Below, one piece after another: positions 51,974-60,735 of a stretch of DNA of 64,000 nucleotides. Source of the stretch: Catellatospora tritici. Lineage in GTDB: Bacteria > Actinomycetota > Actinomycetes > Mycobacteriales > Micromonosporaceae. Both the position numbers and the translations under genes were made by a program. Position 1 is the stretch's first letter, and every line of letters starts with the position of its first letter. The notes below the pieces were generated by a model, which worked only from the letters and a program-made list of their open reading frames with translations, was not told where the DNA came from and made no database searches. Location of the stretch: contig NZ_JAHRCY010000023.1 in assembly GCF_019083965.1 (NCBI RefSeq), positions 1 to 64,000 of the forward strand, written 5' to 3'.

Positions 51974-53716
51974 ATGCCCACCCCCGACGAACTGCACGGA
52001 TCCGTCACCCCGGACCGCGACGGCTGGGTGGCCGCGTTGCGGCAGCTCACCGGCCCTGCCACCACGCTGGCCGCACGCGGCCCGCACCGCCAACCCGCGG
52101 GCAGTTCCACCGCCGACGCCGGGGCCACCTGGTTCGAACTCGTCACCCGGCCGCTGTGGGGCCTGGCCGCGCTGGCCGCCGGAGGTGGATGTGCCGACGC
52201 CGAATGGGATTCGCTGCGCGACGCGCTGACCGCCGCCGTCGACCCCGACCACGACTGGTACATCGGGCCGCCGTTCGACCGCAACCAGCGCCTGGTCGAG
52301 TCCGCCGCCGTCGGCTATGCCCTGGCCGTCGCGCCGCACGAGAGCTGGGACCCGCTCACCGGCGCCCAGCGCGACCACCTCGCCGCCTGGCTGACCCGTG
52401 CCGCCGAGTGCACGCCGGTCGACAACAACTGGCACTTCTTCCCCGTACTCGCCGCCACCGGGCTGCGCGCCGTCGGCATCGACACCGACCCCGCCACCAC
52501 CCGATCCCATCTGGACCGACTGGAGGAGTTCGCGCTGGCCGACGGCTGGTACGCCGACGGCTCCGGCAACCAGCGCGACTACTACATCCCCTTCGGCTTC
52601 CACTACTACGGCCTGCAACTGGCCGCGCTCGGCGTGCTGGAACCCGACCGGGCCGAACGGTTCCGCGACCGCGCGCACCGGTTCGCCCAGCAGTTCGCGG
52701 GCTGGTTCGCCGCCGACGGCGCGGCACTGCCGTTCGGCCGCAGCCTCGGCTACCGGTTCGCCCAGGGGGCGTTCTGGTCCACCCTGCCCGTCGCCGACCT
52801 GCCCGCACTGCCCTGGGCGCGGGTGCGCGGGCTGTGCCAGGCCCACCTGGACTGGTGGTGGCAGCGGCCGATCCTGGGCGAAGACGGGCTGCTCACGACC
52901 GGCTACGCCTACCCCAACTCGGGCGTGGTCGAGCAGTATCTCACCGTCGGGTCGGCGTACTGGTCGACGAAGTTCTTCGCGGCGCTCGCCGCACCCGCCG
53001 ACCATCCGTTCTGGACGGATGAGCCCGAGTCACCGCGAGTGCGGCCGGGGATCGAGGTGCAGGCCGCCCCGGCGCTGGTGCTGGCGCAGGACCGCACCGG
53101 CGACGTGACGGCGCTGGCCGGTCAGCAGGGCTACGCCTGGGCGCGCGGCGGCACCGCCAAGGCCGCCAAGTTCGCCTACTCCACCCTGGCCGGGTTCAGC
53201 GTCGCGGCCGGGGACACCAGCCTGGAGCTGGGCGCCTACGACAGCACCCTGGCCCTGTCCGACGACGGCCGCCACTGGCGCGCCCGCGAGGACGGTACCT
53301 GCACCGTAGACGGCGACGAACTCGTGCTCGACTGGCGACCCTGGCCCGACGTCACCATCCGGACCCGGCTCGGCTTCACCAGGTACGGCACGCACCGCCG
53401 TACCCACGAGATCACGACCGCCCGCGCCCTGCACACCGCCGAGGGCGGCTTCTGCGTCCCGTGGACCGATCCCGGCCACCACCCGCGCGGATCCTTCGCC
53501 GGCACCGGCCACGCGGAGGTCACCTCCGACGGCGTCACCAGCGCCATCACCGATCGCTCCGACAGCGACGAACGCACCGGCACCGTGCTCGTTCCGATCG
53601 CGGGCACCAACGTCACCCACCCCCGCACCGCCCTGCCGATGCTGCGCGCCGACCTCCCACCCGGCACCCACACCCTCATCTGCCTGGTCACCCTCACCCG
53701 CCCCACCCCCGAGTAA
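51974..53716 (+). CDS. DUF2264 domain-containing protein
   Basis: A 580-residue cytoplasmic protein. The N-terminal alpha/alpha barrel is clear: TWFELVTRPLWGLAALAAGG, FDRNQRLVESAAVGYAL, TPVDNNWHFFPV, DGWYADGSGNQRDYYIPFGFHYYGL, and YRFAQGAFWSTLP, all conserved in DUF2264 (pfam10022). The family resembles polysaccharide lyases or glycoside hydrolases of the barrel type, but no activity is established. The C-terminal 200 residues are beta-rich. GTG/ATG at 51974 follows GATAGGTGAG. Its TAA stop is supplied by the repeat element at 53714. Divergent from the CHAP protein with 140 bp between. Confidence 0.9.
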   Translation: MPTPDELHGSVTPDRDGWVAALRQLTGPATTLAARGPHRQPAGSSTADAGATWFELVTRPLWGLAALAAGGGCADAEWDSLRDALTAAVDPDHDWYIGPPFDRNQRLVESAAVGYALAVAPHESWDPLTGAQRDHLAAWLTRAAECTPVDNNWHFFPVLAATGLRAVGIDTDPATTRSHLDRLEEFALADGWYADGSGNQRDYYIPFGFHYYGLQLAALGVLEPDRAERFRDRAHRFAQQFAGWFAADGAALPFGRSLGYRFAQGAFWSTLPVADLPALPWARVRGLCQAHLDWWWQRPILGEDGLLTTGYAYPNSGVVEQYLTVGSAYWSTKFFAALAAPADHPFWTDEPESPRVRPGIEVQAAPALVLAQDRTGDVTALAGQQGYAWARGGTAKAAKFAYSTLAGFSVAAGDTSLELGAYDSTLALSDDGRHWRAREDGTCTVDGDELVLDWRPWPDVTIRTRLGFTRYGTHRRTHEITTARALHTAEGGFCVPWTDPGHHPRGSFAGTGHAEVTSDGVTSAITDRSDSDERTGTVLVPIAGTNVTHPRTALPMLRADLPPGTHTLICLVTLTRPTPE

Positions 53717-53766
53717 GGAAGGGCCCCTTCTTATCGCTTTCCGAGGTAAAAGGGCCCCTTCCTAAC
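53714..53766. repeat. GGGCCC-cored 3'-end repeat (copy 4)
   Basis: TAAGGAAGGGCCCCTTCTTA (from 53714) and AAAGGGCCCCTTCCTAAC (53749-53766), with the same ATCGCTTTCCG loop as copy 1. The stop codon of the DUF2264 gene is the first three bases. Confidence 0.9.
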
Positions 53767-53804
53767 CCAGGGGCCGGGGCACGGGCGAGCTCGGGCGGAC
53801 GGGA

Positions 53805-54737
53805 TCAGGGGCGGACGGTGATGACCGTCTTGCCGGGGGCGTGCTCGGTCGCGCCGCTCTCGTACGCCGCCCGGCCCTCGGCCAGCGGATACGTCCGTGC
53901 CACCACCGGACGCAGACTGCCCTCGTCGACCAGCTCGGCCAGTCGGGTCAGCTCCTCGCGGTCGGGGCTGACCACGAAGAACACGTCCTGCACGCCGTGC
54001 TCGGCGGCCGCCTGCGGCGGCGGGGGAGCGGTCAGCGAGACCAGGCGGCCGCCGGGGCGCAGCAGGCCGTAGGACGCCAGTAGCGTCGTGCCGCCGACGG
54101 TGTCGACCACCGCGTCGAACCCGGCCTCGGCGACGGCGTCGTCCTCGTCGTACGCGATCACCCGCGCGGCACCCAGTCCGGTCACGAACTCCCGGTCGGC
54201 ACTTCGCACCGCGGCCGTCACCTCGGCACCCAACGCCGCCCCGAGCTGCACCACGTAGTTGCCGACCCCGCCCGCGCCACCCTGCACCAGCACCCGCTCG
54301 CCGGGCAGCACCTTCGCGTGGTCGACCAGCGCCTGCCAGGCCGTCAGCGCCGCCAGCGGCAGCGCCGCCGCCTCGGTGTGGCTCACGCCGCGCGGCCGCA
54401 TCGCCAGCGCGGCGGCGGGTACGACGGTGAACTCCGCGGCAGCCCCGTCCCGATCGAAGTCGATCAGCCCGTACACCTCGTCCCCGACCGCGAGGTCGTC
54501 GTCGAGCCCCGGTCCGAGCCCCGCCACGACGCCGGACACCTCGTGCGCCGGTATCACCGGTGTCCGGTCCCGCCCGTCCGCCGTCTGCCAGGACAGATCC
54601 CACCCCAGCTCGGCGAACGTGATCCCGGCGGCGTGTACCTCCACCAGCACCTCACCGCGGTGCGGCACCGGCGTGGCCACCTCCTCGTACACCAGCCGCT
54701 CCGCCCCACCCCGCACGTGCCCCCGCACCGCCCGCAT
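53805..54737 (-). CDS. Zinc-type alcohol dehydrogenase-like NADP quinone oxidoreductase
   Basis: A 310-residue member of the medium-chain reductase family, quinone oxidoreductase branch. GroES-like half: VLVEVHAAGITFAELGWDL and PVIPAHEVSGVVAGLGPG. Rossmann half: VLVQGGAGGVGNYVVQLGAALGAEV (about 150-175) with the GGAGGVG nucleotide motif, then VVDTVGG. The structural zinc Cys cluster is absent, as in quinone reductases. It reduces quinones or enoyl carbonyls with NADPH. ATG 54737 is preferred; upstream codons are a Gly-rich stretch. It ends 38 bp from the repeat at 53714. Confidence 0.9.
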   Translation of the reverse strand: MRAVRGHVRGGAERLVYEEVATPVPHRGEVLVEVHAAGITFAELGWDLSWQTADGRDRTPVIPAHEVSGVVAGLGPGLDDDLAVGDEVYGLIDFDRDGAAAEFTVVPAAALAMRPRGVSHTEAAALPLAALTAWQALVDHAKVLPGERVLVQGGAGGVGNYVVQLGAALGAEVTAAVRSADREFVTGLGAARVIAYDEDDAVAEAGFDAVVDTVGGTTLLASYGLLRPGGRLVSLTAPPPPQAAAEHGVQDVFFVVSPDREELTRLAELVDEGSLRPVVARTYPLAEGRAAYESGATEHAPGKTVITVRP

Positions 54738-54796
54738 CCCGCTCACCCCTCCACCACCGACCGCCCCGCCGCCCACCGCCCGGCCCCCACCACCAC

Positions 54797-54834
54797 GTTG
54801 ATCATGAACTTATGGGCGTGTTCGACGGTGTGTC
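54797..54834. repeat. GTTGATCATGAAC-family repeat, left half only
   Basis: GTTGATCATGAACTTATGG (54797-54815) is identical to the start of the palindrome at 36011, and similarity continues to GGTGTGTC at 54834. The matching right arm is not found downstream, so this looks like a truncated copy. Confidence 0.8.
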
Positions 54835-54922
54835 TCCACCCCAGCACCGTGATCACCTTCGAGCGTGCGCCGGCCCGGCGGCGCGTGGGGCGGGAACCGT
54901 CACGTAGGGCCGCCTCGACGGT

Positions 54923-54982
54923 GCAGTTTCGGGGAAAGTGCGGTAATCCGATGCGTCTTAGGGGCAGTTTCCCCGAAACTGC
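54923..54982. repeat. Inverted repeat element, GCAGTTTCGGGGAAA family (copy 2)
   Basis: GCAGTTTCGGGGAAA (54923-54937) pairs exactly with TTTCCCCGAAACTGC (54968-54982) around a 30-nt spacer. The arms are identical to those at 6104-6163; the spacer differs. It occupies a gene-free stretch (54738-55248) built almost wholly of repeats. Confidence 0.88.
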
Positions 54983-55019
54983 GGGCTCGATCCGGTGCGG
55001 GTCGCGCGCGGGTTGCGCG

Positions 55020-55195
55020 CGAGGTGCACCCCAGGCGCGCGAAATGCACCCCCCGGATGCGCGAGATGCACTCCCAAGCGCGCCGGGTGCGCCCGAGGCG
55101 CGTGAGACGCACCCCCAGGCGCGCGTGAGATGCACTCCCAGGCGTGCGAGATGCACTCCCAGGCGTGCGAGATGCACTCCCAGGCGTGCGGGTGT
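55020..55195. repeat. Degenerate 21-bp tandem repeat array
   Basis: A unit resembling GAGATGCACTCCCAGGCGTGC is repeated about eight times. The last three copies (about 55127-55189) are nearly identical, and earlier ones diverge (GAAATGCACCCCC, GAGACGCACCCCC). There is no ribosome site or start for any frame; translated frames are low-complexity repeats. It lies 54 bp downstream of the metallo-hydrolase stop. Confidence 0.8.
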
Positions 55196-55248
55196 ATCCG
55201 AGGTGAGGGGTGTGTCGGAGGTGCGCGGGTGCGTGCCGGGGCGGTGGG

Positions 55249-56163
55249 TCAGGCGAGGCAGGTGGGGACGCGGCCGCCGTTGAAGGCGACCATGTCGCCC
55301 AGCACGGGCAGCACGGCCAGTTCCGCGGCCTCGGGCTGACCGTCCAGCTCCGCGTACGCCCGGTGCAGGTTCGCCACCAGGCGTTCGGAGTCGAGCAGGC
55401 TCTTGAACTGCCCCAGGTCCGTCGCATGCGCCACCTCCAGCGGCGGACGTCCGGCGGCGTGCCCCTCGGCGGCCAGCTCCTGCACCCACCGCAGGTACGC
55501 CTCGTTTGCGTCGAACACCTCCGGCCCGGTCACCGGCCCGTGCCCGCTCACCACGATCTCCGGCTCCAGCGCCCGCAGCTGGTCCAGCGCCCGCAGCGAG
55601 CCGCTCAGCGAACCCATCAGGTACAGCGGGGTCACCCCGGCGAATGTGATGTCACCGGTGAACATGATCCGGTGCTCGGGCAGCCACACCACCGCGTCCC
55701 CGGCGGTGTGCGCCGGACCGGGGTGGATCAGTTCGACCCGCAGGTCGTCGACCCACAGCGTGAGCCGGTCGGCGAAGGTGACCGACGGCGGCCGCAGCGC
55801 CACGTCGCCCCAGGTCACATCGGGCCAGATCCCGGGCAGGTTGAGCCCGTCGGCCAGCAGCAGTTCACGGGTGCGCTCGTGGGCGACGACGGTGGCGTCC
55901 GGGGCGACCGCGCAGGCGCCGTAGTGGTGGTCGCCGTGCCGGTGGGTGACGATCAGGGTCCGGACCGGCGCTGGGGTGACCGACTCGATGTGCTCGCGCA
56001 GGTGCAGTGCGCGCGGCACGGTCGCGGTGGCGTCCACCAGGGCCACGTTGTCGCGGCCGACGAGCACGCCCGCGTTGCTGACACACCAGCCGCCGTCGGG
56101 CTGGACGTACGCGAAGACGCCGGGCGCGAGCGGGGTCAGCGTGGGCGGCGGGGTGATCGGCAT
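55249..56163 (-). CDS. MBL-fold metallo-hydrolase
   Basis: A 304-residue metallo-beta-lactamase-fold enzyme. The metal motif is THRHGDHHYG (about residues 73-82), the further ligands are in HPGPAHTAGDAVVWLP, FTGDITF and VSGHGPVTGP. Length and the AYLRWVQELA helix fit the group that includes quinoprotein relay hydrolases. It hydrolyses an ester, thioester or lactone in the cytosol; no signal peptide. The substrate is unknown. ATG 56163 has GGAGA just upstream. It ends beside a 21-bp tandem array. Confidence 0.88.
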   Translation of the reverse strand: MPITPPPTLTPLAPGVFAYVQPDGGWCVSNAGVLVGRDNVALVDATATVPRALHLREHIESVTPAPVRTLIVTHRHGDHHYGACAVAPDATVVAHERTRELLLADGLNLPGIWPDVTWGDVALRPPSVTFADRLTLWVDDLRVELIHPGPAHTAGDAVVWLPEHRIMFTGDITFAGVTPLYLMGSLSGSLRALDQLRALEPEIVVSGHGPVTGPEVFDANEAYLRWVQELAAEGHAAGRPPLEVAHATDLGQFKSLLDSERLVANLHRAYAELDGQPEAAELAVLPVLGDMVAFNGGRVPTCLA

Positions 56164-56215
56164 CGGCTCTCCTGGCTGGTCGTACGACGTGACCGCCAGT
56201 CTTTCACGCTCGCCG

Positions 56216-56638
56216 TCACCGACCGTGGAGGACGTAGCCGAAGGGCAGCAGTAGCAGTCCGAACACGATCGCCGCCGCCGTGAAGCCGCGACGTTGGCGC
56301 GCCAGGTGCAACTGGACCAGCGTCACGGTGCTGAGCAGCAGGGCGGTCAGGAACGCCAGAAAGGCGAGGATGGCGCTGAAAGAGGCGGTCATGCCCTCCG
56401 GGCTGTCGTCCCGGGCGGCCGCCACCGCGACGATGAGCAGGGCGTAGGTCGCCAGCCAGACGACACCCGCCGCCCAGAACCGCTCCCGGCCGACCGGTTC
56501 CCGTGCGGGCCGGACCGGCGCGGGCCGCTCCGGCGCGGCGGGTGGCGGCGCGGGCGGCGTTGGCGGCGCGGAGCCCCCGGCCGCGGTGTATCCGGCTGGG
56601 CGTACGCGCGGGTCGGCTGGCTCGAACATGCGCGGCAT
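56216..56638 (-). CDS. Hypothetical small membrane protein
   Basis: A 140-residue protein: a 45-residue Pro/Ala-rich cytoplasmic start (PPTPPAPPPAAPERPAP), then three hydrophobic segments (about 53-70, 78-100 and 115-132). ATG 56638 or 56629 (MFEPADPR) are both possible. No family is recognised. It ends 52 bp before the MBL gene start and may be co-transcribed. Confidence 0.6.
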   Translation of the reverse strand: MPRMFEPADPRVRPAGYTAAGGSAPPTPPAPPPAAPERPAPVRPAREPVGRERFWAAGVVWLATYALLIVAVAAARDDSPEGMTASFSAILAFLAFLTALLLSTVTLVQLHLARQRRGFTAAAIVFGLLLLPFGYVLHGR

Positions 56639-56705
56639 CGTAGCCGCAGCCTGCGCGTCTGCCACCAGCCGCGGTGCCCCGACGGGGACACCGCGGCCCG
56701 GTCCG

Positions 56706-57506
56706 TCAGGCCCGTACGGTGATGGTGAGGTTCGCGGTGTACCCGCTGGTGACACTGCCGGTGACGGTGGCCATCTCGCGAGCGGCGAGGTCGTCGCGGA
56801 AGACGTTGTCGGTGGCCAGGCTGATCCGGCTGAGGTTGGTGACGCTCTGGCTGTAGCCGGTGGTGGCGTAGACCGCCTGCGAGACCTCCTTGGGCAGGGC
56901 GATCTGCGACGTCTTCACGATCGGGCCGTTGCTGGTGGTGGCGTTGGCCAGCGAGGAGAAGACCTCGAAGTGGATGTGCGGCCACCGACCCGCGTAGCAG
57001 CCGGGTAGACGCTGGTGAACGTGACGGTGCCGGACGCGTTGGTGACCTGGATGCCGCGCAGGTAGTTCTGGTTGGTGACGCCGCTGGAGTAGAGCGAGTA
57101 GCGGCCCTCGCGATCGCAGTGCCAGGCATACACGGCCGCGCCGACCAGCGGGACGCAAGCTGAGGTTGAGCACGGTCAGCGAGAACGTGAGCGGGATGCC
57201 CGCGGCGGTGCCGGAGGCGGTGCCGAACGACGACCGGATGTCGCCGCGGACCACACCGGAGGTGGTGCGCACGTTCGGGCCGTTGCTGCCGTCGGCCGGG
57301 TACGGTCCGGCGGTCTCCGACTCGACCTCGGCGGCACAGGCCGCCGTGGCGGCGGACTCGCCGAGGGTGAGCGCACCGCCGACGGCCGCGGCCAGTCCGG
57401 CCCCGCCGATGGCGGCGAGCATCCGGCGCCGCGACATGGTCTGCGGGTCGAACAGCAGACCCTTGTCGTGTACGGCGCGCACGTACGCGTCGTTGTCCTC
57501 GTGCAT
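56706..57506 (-). pseudogene. Intradiol dioxygenase-like protein, interrupted by two frameshifts
   Basis: Starts at ATG 57506 with a Tat-like signal (SRRRMLAAIGGAGLA) and reads as an intradiol ring-cleavage dioxygenase family protein: AAEVESETAGPYPADGSNGPNVR, then IPLTFSLTVLN. At about 57155-57161 the frame breaks, and the following homologous text (VPLVGAAVYAWHCDREGRYSLYSSG) is in another frame. At about 57001 it returns, giving GCYAGRWPHIHFEVF. The intervening frame carries the expected metal-binding Tyr and the HIH pair sits after the second break. One missing base in the CCGGG run explains the second, and an extra base or two missing the first. Both lie within 160 bp: a sequencing error or a recent pseudogene. 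Confidence 0.8.
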
Positions 57507-57600
57507 GAGGATCCCCTTCCATGGGAGCGGTTGTGCCGGTCTGGGCGACCGGCACCCATGAGCAGGAGAGCAATGCACCTGAAGCTCGAAATTCCATCGA

Positions 57601-57622
57601 TACATCGTTGAAAATCGATGTA
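57601..57622. promoter_or_regulatory. Small inverted repeat upstream of the dioxygenase gene
   Basis: TACATCG-TTGAAAAT-CGATGTA, a perfect 7-bp inverted repeat with an AT-rich centre, lying between the sthA stop and the dioxygenase ATG (95 bp upstream of it). A likely regulator site or part of the promoter of the dioxygenase gene. Confidence 0.35.
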
Positions 57623-57660
57623 AGTGGACTGGTCGGCCGTAAAGCCGAGCGGACGGCGGA

Positions 57661-59064
57661 TCAGTCGCGCAGGTTGGCGATGTGGCGCATCTTGTTGGTG
57701 GCGTCCAGCGCCGCGACCTTGTACGACTCCGCCAGCGTCGGGTAGTTGAACACCGCGTCGACCAGGTAGTCGACGGTGCCGCCGCAGCCCATCACCGACT
57801 GCCCGATGTGCAGCAGCTCGGTGGCGCCGGTGCCGAACACATGCACGCCCAGCAGCTTGCGGTCCTCCGGTGACACGAGGATCTTCAGCATGCCGTGCGA
57901 GTCGCCGATGATCTGTCCTCGGGCCAGCTCGCGGTAGCGGGAGACGCCGACCTCGAACGGGATCCGGTTGTCGGTCAGCTCGTCCTCGGTGCGTCCCACG
58001 TAGCTGATCTCCGGGATGGAGTAGATCCCGATGGGCTGCAGCGCGGCGATCGGCCCGACCGGCTCGCCGCACGCGTGGTGCGCGGCCAGGCGGCCCTGCT
58101 CCATCGAGGTCGCGGCCAGCGCCGGGAAGCCGATGATGTCGCCGACGGCGTAGATGTGCGCGACGGCGGTGCGGAAGTTCTCGTCGACCTTGATGCGGCC
58201 GCGCTCGTCGGCCGACAGCCCGGCGGCCTCCAGGTTCAGCGTGTCGCCCATACCCTGGCGGCCCGCCGAGTACATCACCGTGTCGGCGGCGATGGTCTTG
58301 CCGCTCTCCAGCACCGCGATCGCGCCCCGCGCGTGCCGTTCCACCGCCGCGACCGCCTCGCTGAACCGGAACGTCACGGCCAGGTCCCGCAGGTGGTACT
58401 TGAGCGCCTCCACGACCTCCAGGTCGCAGAACTCCAGCATCCGGGCGCGTTTCTCGACGACGGTCACCTTGGTGCCCAGCGCGGCGAACATCGAGGCGTA
58501 CTCGATGCCGATGACGCCCGCGCCGACCACGACCATCGAGCGCGGCACCCGGTCGAGTTTCAGGATGCCGTCGGAGTCGATGACGGTCAGGTCGTCGAAC
58601 TCGACGGTGGCGGGCCGGGCCGGGCGGCTGCCCGCGGCGATGACGATGTGCTCGGCGGAGATGCTGTAGTCGCGGTTGCGCTCCCCGGCCACCCGCACCG
58701 TGTGCGGGTCGGCGAACGTCGCCTTGCCCGCGTGCAGCCGGATGCCGTTGCGGGCGAGCTGGCTGCGCACCACGTCGACCTCGCGGCTGATCACGTGCTG
58801 GGTGCGGGCGGTGAGGTCGGCGACGGTGATGTCGTCCTTGAGGCGGTAGCTCTGGCCGTACAGCTCGCGCTGGCTCAGGCCGGTGAGGTACACGACGGCC
58901 TCACGCAGCGTCTTCGACGGGATGGTGCCGGTGTTGACGCTGACCCCGCCGACCATGTCGCCACGCTCCACGACCGCCACCCTGCGGCCGAGCTTGGCGG
59001 CGGCGACGGCGGCCTTCTGCCCGCCGGGGCCGGATCCGATCACGAGCATGTCGACGTCGCGCAT
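57661..59064 (-). CDS. sthA: Si-specific NAD(P)+ transhydrogenase (soluble)
   Basis: A 467-residue flavoprotein of the pyridine nucleotide-disulfide reductase fold. FAD site GSGPGGQKAAVAA (about 10-22). In place of the redox disulfide it has VSVNTGTIPSKTLREAV, the mark of the soluble transhydrogenase. NAD site VVGAGVIGIEYASMFAALG (about 177-195), FAD second site IYAVGDIIGFPALAATSMEQGR, and the interface domain with FNYPTLAESYKVAAL. It passes hydride between NADPH and NAD. It is a single gene with ATG 59064. Length is normal. Confidence 0.96.
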   Translation of the reverse strand: MRDVDMLVIGSGPGGQKAAVAAAKLGRRVAVVERGDMVGGVSVNTGTIPSKTLREAVVYLTGLSQRELYGQSYRLKDDITVADLTARTQHVISREVDVVRSQLARNGIRLHAGKATFADPHTVRVAGERNRDYSISAEHIVIAAGSRPARPATVEFDDLTVIDSDGILKLDRVPRSMVVVGAGVIGIEYASMFAALGTKVTVVEKRARMLEFCDLEVVEALKYHLRDLAVTFRFSEAVAAVERHARGAIAVLESGKTIAADTVMYSAGRQGMGDTLNLEAAGLSADERGRIKVDENFRTAVAHIYAVGDIIGFPALAATSMEQGRLAAHHACGEPVGPIAALQPIGIYSIPEISYVGRTEDELTDNRIPFEVGVSRYRELARGQIIGDSHGMLKILVSPEDRKLLGVHVFGTGATELLHIGQSVMGCGGTVDYLVDAVFNYPTLAESYKVAALDATNKMRHIANLRD

Positions 59065-59268
59065 GGGCGAAACTGTGGCACGCCAACGTTAACGCCAGGC
59101 ACCTCCGCGGCGGTGGGATCGCTCGGCGATGGGTTGAGCCGCCCACCGCGCCGTTGCGGCGAGCGGTTCGAGACCCAGTCTGCCCGCCGCCGGGCCGTTT
59201 GAAACCCGGCACGAGTCAGGGGGTACGACCCGACGAAAGTCAGGCCGCACCCCCTGCGTGGAATCGGG

Positions 59269-60585
59269 TTACGCCGTGGGTGAGGCGGCCGGGGCCGGGC
59301 TGGCCGACGGCTCGGGCGACGGGCTCGCGCCACCGCCCGCCGTGGCGACGTCGGCGGGCACCGGTAGCGCGCTGCCCTTGACGTACTCGTCCCAGGTCAG
59401 GTCCCAGGCGGTGAAGCCGTTGCCCGACTTCAGCTGCCGCTCGGTGCCCTTGACGGTCACCGGGTCGCCGATGTGGGTCAGGTTGAACAGGTACTTGGCG
59501 TTGGCCATGGACACGTTCACGCAGCCGTGCGACACGTTGCGCTTGCCCTGGTTGGCCACCGACCACGGCGCGGCGTGGATGTACTCGCCGTTCCAGGTCA
59601 GGCGCTGGGCGTATTCGATGTCGACCCGGTAGTGGTCGACGCCGGGCTGGCCGGTGGTGTCGAACACCGTCTTGACCAGCTTGTCCATGATGACCATCGT
59701 GCCGGACGAGGACGGTGTGCTCGGCTTGCCCAGGCTCACCGGCAGCGTCTTGAGCAGGGTGCCGTTCTTCATCACCCGCATCTGCTTGTTGGCGTTGTCG
59801 ACGAACAGCTCGACCTTGTCCTTGCTGATGTTGCCCTCGCCGAAGCGGTCCTGGTCGCCGTAGCGGCCGCCGCCCAGCGGCACGCCCTCGAACGCCACCC
59901 GCACCTTGATCTTCGTGCCGGGCTGCCAGTACTCCGGGGCGCGGTACATGACCTGCTGCGGGCCGGTCCAGTGCCAGACGCCGGGCTGCGGCGGGTCGGT
60001 GGTGACGAACAGCCGCTTCTCCACCGCCGCGCGCGCCGAGTCGGCGATCGGCTTGGTGAACTCGACCACCACCGGCATGGCCACGCCGTACTCGCGGTCG
60101 GCGAACAGGTACAGGCCGCTGCCGCCCCGCTTGCCGGGCTTGCCCATGGTGGTGAACGACGTCTGCTGGGTCACCGTCTGGCCGTCGGGCGCGGCGGCGA
60201 CCACGGTCGCGGCGTACTTCTTGCCGTACTTGAGCGGCTTGTCCGGCACCCACGAGCTGCCGTCTGCGCGCATCTTCCCGGCGACCTTCGCGCCGCCGGA
60301 CTCGGTCAGCGTCACCGACTGCACCTGACCACCGGTCAGCTTGGTGCCGATCTCGGTGCTCGCGGGCTGGTTCTTCGCGTCGACCGCCGGGCTCAACGCC
60401 AGCGACAGCGGCACCGGCGCGACCGACGGACTGGCCGAAGGCGCCGTCTGCACGAACGTCGGCGGTTTCTCGTCCTCCGCGCTGCAACCGGTCAGCAGCA
60501 GCGGCGCCGTCACCAGCAGCGCCAGGGCCGCCACCGCCCGGTGCGCCCACGGCCGGCGAGCCCGCCGTTTGAAACCACCCGTCAT
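59269..60585 (-). CDS. L,D-transpeptidase lipoprotein with Ig-like domains
   Basis: A 438-residue wall enzyme. The lipobox LLLTGC (Cys about 35) anchors it outside the membrane. Two Ig-like domains (about 60-160 and 165-275) precede the YkuD domain (about 275-405), with VELFVDNANKQMRVMKNGTLLKTLPVS, then IHAAPW and the catalytic NVSHGCVNVS (Cys about 355). This order is that of mycobacterial LdtMt2-type enzymes, which form 3-3 crosslinks in peptidoglycan. A Pro/Ser tail ends it (low complexity). ATG 60585 or the adjacent GTG 60588 is the start. Upstream 60586-60735 is the start region of no gene. Confidence 0.94.
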   Translation of the reverse strand: MTGGFKRRARRPWAHRAVAALALLVTAPLLLTGCSAEDEKPPTFVQTAPSASPSVAPVPLSLALSPAVDAKNQPASTEIGTKLTGGQVQSVTLTESGGAKVAGKMRADGSSWVPDKPLKYGKKYAATVVAAAPDGQTVTQQTSFTTMGKPGKRGGSGLYLFADREYGVAMPVVVEFTKPIADSARAAVEKRLFVTTDPPQPGVWHWTGPQQVMYRAPEYWQPGTKIKVRVAFEGVPLGGGRYGDQDRFGEGNISKDKVELFVDNANKQMRVMKNGTLLKTLPVSLGKPSTPSSSGTMVIMDKLVKTVFDTTGQPGVDHYRVDIEYAQRLTWNGEYIHAAPWSVANQGKRNVSHGCVNVSMANAKYLFNLTHIGDPVTVKGTERQLKSGNGFTAWDLTWDEYVKGSALPVPADVATAGGGASPSPEPSASPAPAASPTA

Positions 60586-60735
60586 CACGTCAACCCCGTA
60601 ACGCTCGTACCCCCACGACACAACCGCACATGGTGCCGTACGTGAGAGGCTCTCGGGAGGGCTGTTCGGGTCGTCTGCGCTGGCGGGCCGGTCGCCGCAC
60701 CGTCGCCAGTGGAACTCCCGGCGTGTCGGCGCAGC

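Noticed and set aside
55020..55195. CRISPR array
   Set aside because: The 21-bp units are contiguous with no unique spacers, and no cas gene is present.
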